Of a stretch of 41,502 bases of DNA, positions 9,478-18,637 are shown one piece after another; position 1 is the first letter of the stretch; every line of letters begins with the position of its first letter. The notes beneath the pieces are model-generated. The model did not search any database. It was not told where the DNA came from and saw only the letters and a list, made by a program, of their open reading frames with translations. Source of the stretch: an uncultured Prevotella sp. (GTDB lineage Bacteria; Bacteroidota; Bacteroidia; Bacteroidales; Bacteroidaceae); contig CAJKDU010000022.1 in the NCBI GenBank assembly GCA_905198745.1, forward strand, positions 1-41,502. The letters are read 5' to 3'. The position numbers were made by a program, and so were the translations under genes.

Positions 9478-10286
9478 GAAAGATACTCACCTTTGAACTG
9501 GACGAACTGGAACCCTACATCAACTGGCTCTACTTCTACCATGCCTGGGGACTGAGCGGCAAACCGCAGGAAGCCAAGGCACAGATGCGCAACGAGGCTG
9601 AACAGATGCTCCGCGAGTTCACCGGCAAATACCGCACACATGCCGTATTCGTGCTGCTCGACGCCAACAGCGACGGAGACGACATCATCATCGGCAACAC
9701 CCGTCTGCCCATGCTCCGCCAGCAGAAGCCTGCCAGCGAAGGCAGCCCCAATCTCTGCCTGGCCGACTTTGTGCGCCCCGCATCGTCGGGCATCAAGGAC
9801 CGGCTGGGAGCCTTCGCCACCACGGTAGACATCAGGATGGAGACCGAATACGAACACGACCCCTACCAGCGCATGCTCGCCCAGACACTCGCCGACCGCC
9901 TTGCCGAGGCCACAGCCGAAAAGATGCACCAGGAAGTGCGCACCCACTGGTGGGGCTACGCTCCCGACGAGCACCTCACCATGCAGGAGCTGCTCATGGA
10001 GAAATTCCAGGGCATCCGGCCTGCCGTGGGCTATCCCTCCATGCCCGACACGAGCATGAACTTCCTGCTCTCCACACTGCTCGACATGCCGGAGATAGGC
10101 ATCCGCCTGACCGACGTAGGCGCCATGAAGCCTCACGCATCGGTGTCGGGACTGATGTTCGCCCACCCGCAAGCCCACTACTTCGACATCGACAAGATTG
10201 GCGAAGACCAGCTACACGACTATGCCCGCCGACGCGGCGTGCCCGTGGAACTGATGCGCCGCTACCTGGCCTCACACATGAACTGA
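9474..10286 (+). CDS. Free-standing methionine synthase reactivation (MetH activation) domain protein
   Basis: A 270-residue protein matching the C-terminal activation domain of cobalamin-dependent methionine synthase. That domain binds S-adenosylmethionine and remethylates oxidised cob(II)alamin. Visible landmarks are the helix ADRLAEATAEKMH (about 141-153), WWGYAPDE, the SAM-site loop GIRPAVGYPSMPD (about 181-193, with the family Arg and Tyr), the block ASVSGLMFAHPQAHYF, then KIGEDQLHDYARRRG. No homocysteine, folate or B12-binding module is attached, so it must work in trans on a separate MetH or serve another purpose. It overlaps pyrC by four bases. The window's B12 uptake operon shows that the organism uses cobalamin. 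Confidence 0.88.
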   Translation: MRKILTFELDELEPYINWLYFYHAWGLSGKPQEAKAQMRNEAEQMLREFTGKYRTHAVFVLLDANSDGDDIIIGNTRLPMLRQQKPASEGSPNLCLADFVRPASSGIKDRLGAFATTVDIRMETEYEHDPYQRMLAQTLADRLAEATAEKMHQEVRTHWWGYAPDEHLTMQELLMEKFQGIRPAVGYPSMPDTSMNFLLSTLLDMPEIGIRLTDVGAMKPHASVSGLMFAHPQAHYFDIDKIGEDQLHDYARRRGVPVELMRRYLASHMN

Positions 10287-10302
10287 TTTGCCCCACAACC
10301 CT

Positions 10303-11475
10303 ATGATAGCAAGAATATTCATACCCATCCTGTTGGTCATCGTGCTCACCGACCTGCACGTGGACTACCACTTCTTCCGCCGCCGCTACCGCCATCACCC
10401 CTGGAAGCGGCTGCTCTGGGCACTGCCCGGCATAGGTATGGTGGTCTATACCATCGCACTCGCGTCGCTCCGGAGTTTCGCTCCCGAAGACATCACGTGG
10501 CTCAACGTCTACCTCTTCCTGCTCGGCACCATCGTATGCCCCAAGTTCCTGTTCGTGGCATGCTCCACAGCAGGCATGGTGTGGCAGAAACTGCGCCATA
10601 CACGCCGCAACTACGGCAACATGGCAGGAGGCGTGCTTGCCGCCCTGTGCATCGTCGTGCTGGTCTACGGCACCACCTTCGGGTTCAACCGCCTCAACGT
10701 GAAACACGTGGACCTCTACTTTCCCGATCTGCCACAGGTCTTCGAGGGCTACAAGATAGTGCAGTTCTCCGACGCCCACGTGGGCACCTTCGACGGATGG
10801 CGCATGCAGTATCTGCAACGCGACGTGGACAGCATCAATGCCCAGCGGCCCGACCTCGTGGTGTTTACGGGCGACCTGCAGAATATGCGCCCACAGGAAA
10901 TTGCGCCCTGTGCTGCCACCCTCGGCCAACTGAGGGGCAAAGACGGTGTGGTGTCCATTCTCGGCAATCACGACTATGCCGACTATGCCCGTGCCGAAGT
11001 CAACGTCAAGACCGCCTATGAAGCGCAGACCCGCCAGGCAGAAGCGAATCTCGGATGGCAACTGCTGCTCAACGACCGCCGTATCCTGCGCCGCGGCACT
11101 GACTCGCTGGTCATTGCCGGCGAAGAGGACCACGGCATGCCGCCCTTCCCAGCCCGCGGTGACCTTCACAAGACACTCCACGGCATCGGTCCACGGGCCT
11201 TCGTGGTGATGCTCCAGCACGACCCCACAGCCTGGCGCCGCCACATACTGCCCGGTTGCCAGGCACAACTCACCCTGAGCGGCCACACCCACAACGCCCA
11301 GTTCAGCCTCTTCGGCTGGTCGCCCTCACGCCTCATCTACCGCGAGAGCTACGGCCTCTACCTGAAAGGCTGGCGCGCCCTCTACATTACATCAGGCATA
11401 GGCGGCTTCGTGCCCTTCCGCTTCGGAGCCTCGGCCGAGATTGCCGTCATCACCCTTCACCAGCAAAAACAATAG
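10303..11475 (+). CDS. Membrane-anchored calcineurin-like metallophosphoesterase
   Basis: A 390-residue protein with three or four N-terminal membrane segments (about 1-20, 36-57, 67-90 and 108-128) followed by a calcineurin-like phosphoesterase domain. The metal-binding motifs are in order: SDAH near 155, GDLQNM near 190 (the GDxx box), GNHDY near 221, and SGHTHN near 327. The layout resembles YkuE/YaeI-type phosphoesterases, some of which act on lipid A precursors or other phospholipids; the substrate here is unknown. I chose the ATG at 10303. A TTG at 10288 is also in frame but lies two bases after the previous stop and adds only five residues. The gene is probably in one operon with the acyltransferase three bases downstream. 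Confidence 0.87.
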   Translation: MIARIFIPILLVIVLTDLHVDYHFFRRRYRHHPWKRLLWALPGIGMVVYTIALASLRSFAPEDITWLNVYLFLLGTIVCPKFLFVACSTAGMVWQKLRHTRRNYGNMAGGVLAALCIVVLVYGTTFGFNRLNVKHVDLYFPDLPQVFEGYKIVQFSDAHVGTFDGWRMQYLQRDVDSINAQRPDLVVFTGDLQNMRPQEIAPCAATLGQLRGKDGVVSILGNHDYADYARAEVNVKTAYEAQTRQAEANLGWQLLLNDRRILRRGTDSLVIAGEEDHGMPPFPARGDLHKTLHGIGPRAFVVMLQHDPTAWRRHILPGCQAQLTLSGHTHNAQFSLFGWSPSRLIYRESYGLYLKGWRALYITSGIGGFVPFRFGASAEIAVITLHQQKQ

Positions 11476-11478
11476 AAC

Positions 11479-12237
11479 ATGAAATACCTCTATCGTATTT
11501 ACCAGCTTTTCATTGCCCTGCCCGTCATCCTCGTTGCCACCGTCGTCACGGCACTCACCGTCACCATAGGCTGCACCTTGGGCAACGGACACTTCTGGGG
11601 TTACTACCCGGGAAAATGGTGGTCGTGGATCATCATCCGCATCCTGCTGCTGCCCGTCAAGGTGGAAGGCGGCGACCAACTCGACCCCAACCAAAGCTAC
11701 GTCTTCGTGAGCAACCACCAGGGAGCATTCGACATATTCCTCATCTACGGCTTCCTGTGCCGCAACTTCAAGTGGATGATGAAGCGCCAGTTGCGCAACA
11801 TCCCTCTGGTAGGCAAGGCTTGTGAGGCATCCCACCAGATATTCGTGGACAAGCGCGGCCCCAGCAAAATCAAGGAAACCTACGACAAGGCACGCGCCAC
11901 CCTACGGGGCGGCATGTCGCTGGTGGTGTTTCCCGAGGGAGCACGCACCTTCACCGGCCACATGGGACTGTTTCGCCGCGGTGCCTTCATGCTTGCCGAC
12001 GAGATTCAGTTGCCCGTAGTGCCGCTCACCATCAACGGCTCGTTCAACGTGATGCCCCGCATGCGCGACATGAAATGGGTGCTCTGGCATCCGCTCAAGC
12101 TCACCGTCCACGCCCCCATCTGCCCCAAGGGCAAAGGACTGGAGGCAGAGAAAGCCACCATGAAAGAAGCCTACGACGTGGTCATGTCGGGACTTGACAA
12201 GGAATACCAGGGCTATGTGGAGAATCCCGACCAATAG
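11479..12237 (+). CDS. plsC: 1-acyl-sn-glycerol-3-phosphate acyltransferase family protein
   Basis: Transfers an acyl chain to lysophosphatidic acid in phospholipid synthesis, at the inner face of the cytoplasmic membrane. The 252 residues have an N-terminal hydrophobic hairpin (about 8-60). The HX4D catalytic motif appears as NHQGAFD near 77-83, the second block as KRQLRNIPLVG, and the third as FPEGARTF near 151-158. A Pro-rich stretch near 215 (APICPKGKG) closes the fold. Three bases separate it from the phosphoesterase. PlsC is the likely role, but paralogues acting on ornithine or glycine lipids occur in this phylum. Confidence 0.88.
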   Translation: MKYLYRIYQLFIALPVILVATVVTALTVTIGCTLGNGHFWGYYPGKWWSWIIIRILLLPVKVEGGDQLDPNQSYVFVSNHQGAFDIFLIYGFLCRNFKWMMKRQLRNIPLVGKACEASHQIFVDKRGPSKIKETYDKARATLRGGMSLVVFPEGARTFTGHMGLFRRGAFMLADEIQLPVVPLTINGSFNVMPRMRDMKWVLWHPLKLTVHAPICPKGKGLEAEKATMKEAYDVVMSGLDKEYQGYVENPDQ

Positions 12238-12331
12238 CCACCGCCAGAGAAAGGACCGCCACAGAGCAAGGAAAACGAAGATAAAGAACATTTAGATAGT
12301 GTTAAGACGACAACAAAAAGGAGCGATAATT

Positions 12332-12362
12332 TTTGCAATGTCTCCGAAATTGTCTAATTTTG
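12332..12362 (+). promoter_or_regulatory. Promoter of the GT2/mfd operon
   Basis: TTTG at 12332-12335 and a perfect TAATTTTG at 12355-12362, 19 bases apart. The ATG is at 12388. Confidence 0.7.
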
Positions 12363-12387
12363 CACGGTTTCATCAAACAAGACACTT

Positions 12388-13128
12388 ATGAGTGACAGCA
12401 TTGTAATCATACCGACATACAATGAAAAGGAAAACGCGGAGAAGATTATCCGTGCCGTATTCGGACTTGAAAAGAAGTTTGACATTCTGATTATCGACGA
12501 CGGCAGTCCCGACGGAACAGCTTCCATCGTGAAGCGACTGATAGACACAGAGTTCAGCGACCGCCTGCACATCATCGAGCGTGAGGGCAAGCTCGGACTC
12601 GGCACCGCCTACATCCGCGGCTTCAAGTGGGCACTGGAAAAAGGCTACGACTACATTTTCGAGATGGATGCCGACTTCAGCCACGACCCCAACGACCTGC
12701 CGCGCCTCTATGCAGCATGCCACGACGAAGGCGCCGACCTGGCCATAGGCTCACGCTACGTGACGGGCGTCAACGTGGTGAACTGGCCTATAGGACGCGT
12801 GCTGATGAGCTATTTCGCCTCACAGTATGTGCGCACCGTGACAGGCTTCAACGTGCACGACACCACAGCCGGCTTTGTGTGCTACAAACGGCAGGTGCTC
12901 GAGACCATTCCTCTCGACAACATCCGCTTCAAAGGCTACGCCTTCCAGATTGAGATGAAGTTCACCGCCTACAAGATAGGCTTCAACATCAAGGAAGTGC
13001 CCGTCATCTTTGTCAACCGCCGTGAAGGCACCAGCAAGATGAGCGGCGGCATCTTCGGCGAAGCATTCTTCGGCGTGATGCGCCTCAGATGGGACGGATG
13101 GTTCAAGAAGTATCCCAAGAAACCATGA
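12388..13128 (+). CDS. Polyprenyl-phosphate sugar transferase (GT2, dolichol-P-mannose synthase type)
   Basis: Moves a nucleotide-activated sugar, usually mannose or glucose, onto undecaprenyl phosphate at the cytoplasmic face of the membrane. The 246 residues show the GT2 start IIPTYNEKENA (7-17), the IIDDGSPDGT nucleotide-binding loop (36-45), the metal site DADFSHDP (about 92-99), the IGSRY block, and the C-terminal NRREGTSKMSG motif typical of the Dpm1 group. There is no C-terminal membrane pair, so it belongs with the short soluble or peripheral forms. Its stop overlaps the start of mfd by four bases, so the two are translationally coupled. The donor sugar cannot be told from sequence. 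Confidence 0.9.
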   Translation: MSDSIVIIPTYNEKENAEKIIRAVFGLEKKFDILIIDDGSPDGTASIVKRLIDTEFSDRLHIIEREGKLGLGTAYIRGFKWALEKGYDYIFEMDADFSHDPNDLPRLYAACHDEGADLAIGSRYVTGVNVVNWPIGRVLMSYFASQYVRTVTGFNVHDTTAGFVCYKRQVLETIPLDNIRFKGYAFQIEMKFTAYKIGFNIKEVPVIFVNRREGTSKMSGGIFGEAFFGVMRLRWDGWFKKYPKKP

Positions 13129-16100
13129 AGATTCAAGACACCACCAAGCTATATGCCTCGCTGCCACAAGCCGGGGCACTCACCAAAGTCCTGAAGGATG
13201 ACACCGCCCAGACGGTATTCCTTCAGGGCTTGTTGGCTTCTGCCACTCCCCTTCTTTTCTCAGCCATTGCCGCCGACGTGAACCGGCCGGTGGTGTTTGT
13301 GCTGCAGAATGCCGACGAAGCCGGCTATTTCTATCACGACCTGACCCAGGTGCTCGGCATCGGCCAGGTGTTTTTCTACCCTTCCTCCTATCGACGCGCC
13401 GTGAAATACGGCCAGCGCGACGCAGCCAACGAGATACTGCGCACCGAGGTGCTGAGCAAGATAGCGCAGCACGGCGGAAGCTATCTCTATGTGGTGACCT
13501 GTCCAGAGGCGCTGAGCGAACTGGTGGTGTCGAAGACCCGGCTCGACGAACGGACCGTTGTGCTCAAGACCGGACAGAAAGTGGACATCGTGGAACTGGA
13601 AAAGCGGCTGCGCCAACTCGATTTCACCGAGACCGACTATGTGTATGAGCCGGGACAGTTTGCCGTGCGCGGCAGCATCATCGACGTTTATTCCTACAGT
13701 TCGGAGTATCCATTCCGCCTTGACTTCTTCGGCGACGAGATTGACTCCATCCGCACCTTCGAGGTGCAGACACAGCTCTCCAAGGACAAGTGCAAGGAGA
13801 TAGAGGTTGTGCCCGAACTGGCCTCCATGTCGGAGGAGAAGATGCCCTTCACGAGTTTCCTGCCCAAGGACACCCTGTTTGTGGTGAAAGACCTTGCCTA
13901 CATCCGTGACGCTGTGGACAAGATATACCAGAACGGTTTCTCGTCGCAGGCACTGACCGAACGGATGGAGGGAGCCACCGAGATGGAGCAACAGGAGATT
14001 CTGCGCGACATGAAGCGCGAGACCCAACTGGTCAGTGCCTCACAACTCATGGAGGGGCTGTCACAGTTCCGCCGTGTGGAGTTCGGCCATGCGCCCACAG
14101 GCACGCCATGCGCCACGGTGAAGTTCAACATTTCGCCCCAACCGCTCTTCCACAAGAACTTCGAGTTGCTGTCGCAGTCGCTCGAAGACTATATCCTTAC
14201 AGGCTACCGGCTCTACATCTTCGCCGACAGCGAGAAGCAGAACCAGCGACTCAAGGACATCCTCACCGAACGTGCCGAGCAACAGCATGCCCAGCCCATC
14301 ACCTTCATCCCAGTGGACAAGACGCTCCACGAGGGCTTTGCCGACAACGACCTGAAGGTGTACTTCTTTACCGATCACCAGATATTCGACCGCTTCCACA
14401 AGTACAGTCTCCGTTCCGACGGCGCACGTGCCGGCAAGATGGCACTCTCCATGAAGGAACTGCAGGAGCTCGACCCGGGCGACTATCTGGTGCACGTAGA
14501 CTTCGGCATAGGCAAGTTCGGCGGTCTGGTGCGCGTGCCTACCGGCGACTCCTATCAGGAGATGATACGCATCATCTACCAGAACAACGACATTGTGGAT
14601 GTGTCTATCCACTCGCTCTACAAGATTTCCAAGTATCGCAACAACGGCGCCGGCGACGCTCCGCGACTGAGTACCCTCGGCACAGGTGCCTGGGAACGGC
14701 TCAAGGAGCGCACCAAGAAGAAGATAAAGGACATTGCACGCGACCTCATCAAGCTCTATGCCAAGCGCCGCCACGAAAAGGGATTTGCCTACAGCCATGA
14801 CTCGTTCATGCAGCACGAACTGGAGGCAAGCTTCCTCTACGAGGACACACCCGACCAGATGAAGGCCACACAAGACGTGAAGGCCGACATGGAAAAGGCG
14901 AAGCCCATGGACCGCCTGGTGTGCGGCGACGTGGGATTCGGCAAGACCGAGGTGGCCATACGCGCGGCCTTCAAGGCGGCTTGCGACAGTAAGCAGGTGG
15001 CAGTGCTCGTGCCCACCACGGTGCTCGCCTACCAGCACTACCAGACCTTCCGCAAACGACTGAAAGATTTCCCCGTGCGCGTGGACTATCTCTCACGGGC
15101 ACGCACCGCCAAACAGACGCGCGAGGTGCTTGCCTACCTCAAGGCAGGCAAGATAGACATCATCATCGGCACCCACAAGCTCATCGGCAAGACCGTGGAA
15201 TGGCACGACCTGGGACTGCTCATCATCGACGAGGAACAGAAGTTCGGCGTGTCTACCAAAGAGAAACTCCGCAAGCTGAAGTCGAACGTGGACACACTCA
15301 CCATGTCGGCTACCCCCATTCCGCGTACCCTGCAGTTCTCGCTCATGGGTGCCCGCGACATGAGCATCATCCGCACGCCACCCCCCAACCGCTACCCCAT
15401 CCAGACGGTGCTGCAGTCGTTCGGCAGCGAAGTCATTGCCGACGCCATCAACTTCGAGATGAGCCGCAACGGACAGGTGTATTTCGTCAACGACCGCATC
15501 AACAACCTGCCTGCCATTGCCGACCTCATACACAAATATGTGCCCGATGCAAGGGTGGCGATAGGCCACGGACAGATGCCGCCCGAAGAACTGGAGAAAA
15601 TCCTGATGGGATTCATGAACTACGACTACGACGTGCTGCTCTCCACCACCATCGTGGAGAACGGCATCGACATATCAAACGCCAACACCATCATCATCAA
15701 CGATGCCCACCGCTTCGGACTGAGCGACCTGCACCAGATGCGTGGACGCGTGGGACGCAGCAACCGCAAGGCTTTCTGCTATCTGCTGGCGCCTCCCAAG
15801 TCGGTGCTCACCCCCGAGGCCCGGCGTCGGCTCGAGGCACTGGAGAACTTCTCGGAATTGGGCAGCGGATTCAACCTCGCCATGCAGGACCTCGACATCC
15901 GTGGAGCAGGCAACCTGCTCGGTGCCGAGCAGAGCGGATTCATGGAAGACCTGGGCTACGAGACCTACCAGAAGATTCTCAACCAGGCTGTAACCGAACT
16001 GAAAAACGACGAGTTTGCCGACCTCTACACAGCCCAGATGGCAGAGGGACAGGACATTGCGGGCGACGAATTTGTGGAAGACTGCGCCTTGGAGAGCGAC

Positions 16101-16538
16101 CTGGAGATGTATTTCCCCGACAACTATGTGCCGGGCAGCAGTGAGCGCATGCTCCTCTACCGCGAGCTCGACAGCATAGAAGACGAGGAATCGCTCAATG
16201 CCTACAGGCAACGACTCGTTGACCGCTTCGGTCCGGTGCCACGACAAGGCGAGGAACTGCTCCGCGTGGTGCTGCTCCGCAAGCTCGGCAAGCGACTCGG
16301 CTGCGAGAAACTGCAACTCAAGCAGGGGCGCATGCAGATGCACCTGGTGAGCAACCAGCAGAGTGCCTACTACAAGAGCCGCTCCTTCGACCGCATCATC
16401 AACTATGCCACCACCCATCCGCGCCAGTGCCTGCTCAAGCCCGTAGGCGGCAAGCCCGTGCTGATGGTCAAACCCGTGACGAGCGTAGGCGAAGCCGTGG
16501 AGGTGCTCAAGGAAATAGAAAAGACAGAAGAACAATAA
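13125..16538 (+). CDS. mfd: Transcription-repair coupling factor
   Basis: A DNA translocase that pushes stalled RNA polymerase off lesions and recruits UvrA. I use the ATG at 13125, overlapping the previous stop (1137 residues); the open frame extends to 13089 but that would run into the GT2 gene. The UvrB-homology region lies at about 30-350. The RNA-polymerase interacting domain begins near 450 (ELDPGDYLVHVDFGIGKF). Walker A GDVGFGKTE is at 601-609 (Lys607), the DEEQ box at 702-705, SATPIPRT near 730, and the helicase C-terminal QMRGRVGRS motif near 873. The TRCF C-terminal UvrA-contact domain fills the rest. Length matches the family. A terminator follows directly. Confidence 0.96.
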   Translation: MKIQDTTKLYASLPQAGALTKVLKDDTAQTVFLQGLLASATPLLFSAIAADVNRPVVFVLQNADEAGYFYHDLTQVLGIGQVFFYPSSYRRAVKYGQRDAANEILRTEVLSKIAQHGGSYLYVVTCPEALSELVVSKTRLDERTVVLKTGQKVDIVELEKRLRQLDFTETDYVYEPGQFAVRGSIIDVYSYSSEYPFRLDFFGDEIDSIRTFEVQTQLSKDKCKEIEVVPELASMSEEKMPFTSFLPKDTLFVVKDLAYIRDAVDKIYQNGFSSQALTERMEGATEMEQQEILRDMKRETQLVSASQLMEGLSQFRRVEFGHAPTGTPCATVKFNISPQPLFHKNFELLSQSLEDYILTGYRLYIFADSEKQNQRLKDILTERAEQQHAQPITFIPVDKTLHEGFADNDLKVYFFTDHQIFDRFHKYSLRSDGARAGKMALSMKELQELDPGDYLVHVDFGIGKFGGLVRVPTGDSYQEMIRIIYQNNDIVDVSIHSLYKISKYRNNGAGDAPRLSTLGTGAWERLKERTKKKIKDIARDLIKLYAKRRHEKGFAYSHDSFMQHELEASFLYEDTPDQMKATQDVKADMEKAKPMDRLVCGDVGFGKTEVAIRAAFKAACDSKQVAVLVPTTVLAYQHYQTFRKRLKDFPVRVDYLSRARTAKQTREVLAYLKAGKIDIIIGTHKLIGKTVEWHDLGLLIIDEEQKFGVSTKEKLRKLKSNVDTLTMSATPIPRTLQFSLMGARDMSIIRTPPPNRYPIQTVLQSFGSEVIADAINFEMSRNGQVYFVNDRINNLPAIADLIHKYVPDARVAIGHGQMPPEELEKILMGFMNYDYDVLLSTTIVENGIDISNANTIIINDAHRFGLSDLHQMRGRVGRSNRKAFCYLLAPPKSVLTPEARRRLEALENFSELGSGFNLAMQDLDIRGAGNLLGAEQSGFMEDLGYETYQKILNQAVTELKNDEFADLYTAQMAEGQDIAGDEFVEDCALESDLEMYFPDNYVPGSSERMLLYRELDSIEDEESLNAYRQRLVDRFGPVPRQGEELLRVVLLRKLGKRLGCEKLQLKQGRMQMHLVSNQQSAYYKSRSFDRIINYATTHPRQCLLKPVGGKPVLMVKPVTSVGEAVEVLKEIEKTEEQ

Positions 16539-16562
16539 CAGGCTTAACCGCAAGCCTAACAG

Positions 16563-16602
16563 AAAAGCAGGCAAGGAAGACACTCCTCACCTGCTTTTTT
16601 TG
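16563..16602 (+). terminator. Intrinsic terminator of the GT2/mfd operon
   Basis: AAAAGCAGG at 16563-16571 pairs with CCTGCTTTT at 16590-16598, followed by further T residues. Confidence 0.8.
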
Positions 16603-16624
16603 TTATTTATAATCCTAACAAGCG

Positions 16625-16735
16625 TTAGTAGTTAACCTTCACGCCCACGTAGTAGCTCCGCGGAAGGGAAGGGCCGTAAATATAGTTGGAATCACGGTTC
16701 CGTCCCTTGTCTGTGTCTATTCCTTTATCTTGATG
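16625..16735 (-). pseudogene. C-terminal end of a TonB-dependent receptor (fragment)
   Basis: On the minus strand, the frame ending at the TAA 16627-16625 reads Asp-Lys-Gly-Ile-Asp-Thr-Asp-Lys-Gly-Arg-Asn and finishes SYYVGVKVNY. This is a typical last loop and last beta strand, with a terminal aromatic residue, of an outer-membrane receptor. It has no start of its own and begins where the DUF4625 frame ends, overlapping its last codons. It is probably the 3' remnant of the same receptor whose 5' part is at 17169-17852. Confidence 0.72.
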
Positions 16736-17172
16736 CTTATCGCCTTGAGCTCCTGCCATCCGGCCTTGTCGGTGAGCCGTATCATAAAGTGGTAGTCGCC
16801 AGGGGCTATATCCTGCGGGATGGGTATGTCCACCTTAGCTTCATAGCTCTTCAGACCTGCGGGAATGGCTTGGTCCTGATTATACACCCAGGGATTGACG
16901 GGCGACTTCTTGTCATCGAGCGGACAGTCGTCAGCCGAGGTGGAATGGGTGTGATGGTCGAAATTGTTGTGTATCTCAATGTTGAAGTTGCCGAGTTCCA
17001 CATTGTCGGTGAATGTATAGTGGAAGGGAAGGGTTTCTCCCTTTTTATACTGCTGGCAGTCTATGGGGTTCGGCACCGTTCCGTCCTCTATTTTCGGTTT
17101 CTCCTGATCGTTGGCAACCGTGTTGCCGCCGGCCTGCAACTCATGGTTGCCCACCTGCTGCACGAGCTTCAC
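16717..17172 (-). pseudogene. Receptor barrel fragment joined to a DUF4625 domain
   Basis: The 151-residue frame begins with about 20 residues that continue the beta-barrel of the receptor upstream (KLVQQVGNHELQAGGN). It then switches to a DUF4625 domain from about residue 22 on, with the landmark NFDHHTHSTSADDC and the ending PGDYHFMIRLTDKAGW. DUF4625 proteins are normally small lipoproteins encoded next to TonB receptors in Bacteroidetes; this one has lost its signal peptide and lipobox. The barrel part is out of frame with the preceding fragment by a small indel near 17172-17180. Expression as a useful protein is doubtful. The His-rich loop suggests the lost system handled a metal. Confidence 0.75.
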
Positions 17173-17852
17173 ACTTGCCGAGAAGGTTTGCTTGGTGAAC
17201 TTCTCTCTATGGTGCCCGACGGTATCGGCATATAGCCGTGCGACACGGGTTCGGCAAGTTCGCGCTGGCGGTTGTTCTGATAGGCGAAGTTGCCTTCCAG
17301 CATGCCGTCTGCCCAGCTACAGTCCGTGTGGTTGGCCACCATGAAGTGGTTGATGGTGTGATAGCGCAAGTCTATGTCGCGGCGCGAACGGTCGTAATCG
17401 ATGTCGGAGAGCCTCACCTCCAGTCCATGGTCGTCGCCCCATTGCTGGCTCTCGTGCTTGATGCCGTTCTCCGCCACCAGCACACGGTTGAACCCCAGTC
17501 CACGAATCACCGGCTTTGACTCTCCTGAGCCCACATTCATGGCTTGTACGCCAGGCAGCCGGCTCAGCGTCTGCATGAGCGAACCGCTGAAGTTTTCTTC
17601 TATGAATCGTCTGTCGGCCCTCATCACGTTGAGGGAAGACTTCATCTGCATTTCCTTGTTGGAACTTCCGCTCACAACCACTTCGCCGAGGGACACGCCG
17701 TCCCTCATCATCCGCTTGACGCTGTCGGCCACAACACACTCCTTCACCGAATCTTCGGGCAAGGAGACAGCCGTGGCACTTGACTCAAGCGCATGACCGA
17801 AAGTGAAGAAGAGAGGAAGCGCAACGAGTGCTGACTTCTTGTTCTTCATCAT
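17169..17852 (-). pseudogene. TonB-dependent receptor, N-terminal plug plus barrel piece, internally deleted and frameshifted
   Basis: A signal peptide (about 1-25) and the TonB-box region GEVVVSGSSNKEMQ lead into a plug domain with LMQTLSRLPGVQAMNVGSG and VIRGLGFNRVLV (about 85-125). After DHGLEV near residue 144 the sequence jumps straight into a mid-barrel region (RSRRDIDLRYHTINHF, then YQNNRQREL), so the end of the plug and the start of the barrel, a few hundred residues, are missing in frame. It then runs out of frame after IPSGTIER near 17180. The plug wording and the HTINHF/YQNNRQREL barrel words resemble ZnuD-like zinc or haem receptors. The gene cannot make a working receptor. Confidence 0.8.
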
Positions 17853-17937
17853 AAGATTTTGGAAATCAATCGGCCTTACCGACCGTAAGGATACAGTTAC
17901 AGCCGATTATCACTTTTGATTAATCTTCAAGATAAAA

Positions 17938-18297
17938 CTATAAGAACAAGATTGCTGGTGGAGCCCGTGTGGACAGGATGCTGCCTTCGCGGGACTTGAC
18001 AAACGGACAGGCTTCCGAGAAAGCAAGGTGAACGATAGCTACAAACACCGCTATCGTGACAAGAGTCGGAACCACGTAGGGCAGACTGTGCAACTGGCAC
18101 AACACACACTCGTGCATGAAGGAGTGCTGAGCCGTGAGGTGACCGTCGTGGTGAATGTGATGCGCGCACTCGTAACAATAGGTGGTCTGTCCTTCCTCCG
18201 CCGAATGGTGGTGGAAGGTAATGGCGAGCAACATTGGCACATAGACCAACATCAGCAGCCAGGCAAACCTCGTTCTTCTGTTGTCGAGACGACGCAT
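17938..18297 (-). CDS. Cys/His-rich small membrane protein of a metal-uptake operon
   Basis: A 119-residue protein with two hydrophobic segments (about 11-27 and 73-92) and a dense Cys/His region between them: HHH at 29-31, CYEC at 41-44, HHIHHDGHLT, and HECVLC near 62-67. In Bacteroidetes, small proteins of this pattern (GHLT...HxCVLCQ) stand directly ahead of ZnuD-like TonB receptors, and here the decayed receptor follows 85 bases downstream. This protein looks intact. A role in metal sensing or handling is inferred from residues and neighbours, not demonstrated. Confidence 0.75.
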   Translation of the reverse strand: MRRLDNRRTRFAWLLMLVYVPMLLAITFHHHSAEEGQTTYCYECAHHIHHDGHLTAQHSFMHECVLCQLHSLPYVVPTLVTIAVFVAIVHLAFSEACPFVKSREGSILSTRAPPAILFL

Positions 18298-18324
18298 TAT
18301 CTTAACATCTTTTCTTTACGGGCG

Positions 18325-18357
18325 CAAAAGTAGCACTTCTCATCCGAAGCTTCCAAA
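18325..18357 (-). promoter_or_regulatory. Promoter of the minus-strand metal-uptake operon
   Basis: Read leftward, TTTG at 18357-18354 and a perfect TACTTTTG at 18332-18325 are 21 bases apart. The ATG is at 18297. I see no clear operator dyad. Confidence 0.65.
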
Positions 18358-18502
18358 CCTCGTAAGATTTATTAAGACAATTAACAAGCCGAAACTTTCC
18401 GCCTCTTCCTCCACGCCCACCACCACAAGGGACTTCCGGGCATTGGAGCATCGACAACCCACAGGCGATACAGTCAGCCAGAACGACATTCTTCGACGAA
18501 AG

Positions 18503-18535
18503 TTTCCCCTACTCAACCGATTTTTTGTACTTTTG
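18503..18535 (+). promoter_or_regulatory. Promoter of the DMT transporter gene
   Basis: A perfect TACTTTTG -7 box at 18528-18535, with TTTC at 18503-18506 as a weak -33. The leader to the ATG at 18638 would be about 95 bases. Between this and the divergent promoter (18358-18502) I see no gene. Confidence 0.55.
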
Positions 18536-18637
18536 CAGCCGGAAAAGAGAGCCTGACCCAAAAATCGGGAACCGCTTGCAGGCATGAGGCCGGTGGGCCA
18601 GTGGGCTCTCACGGAAAACATAACTTGCTCAAGACAC

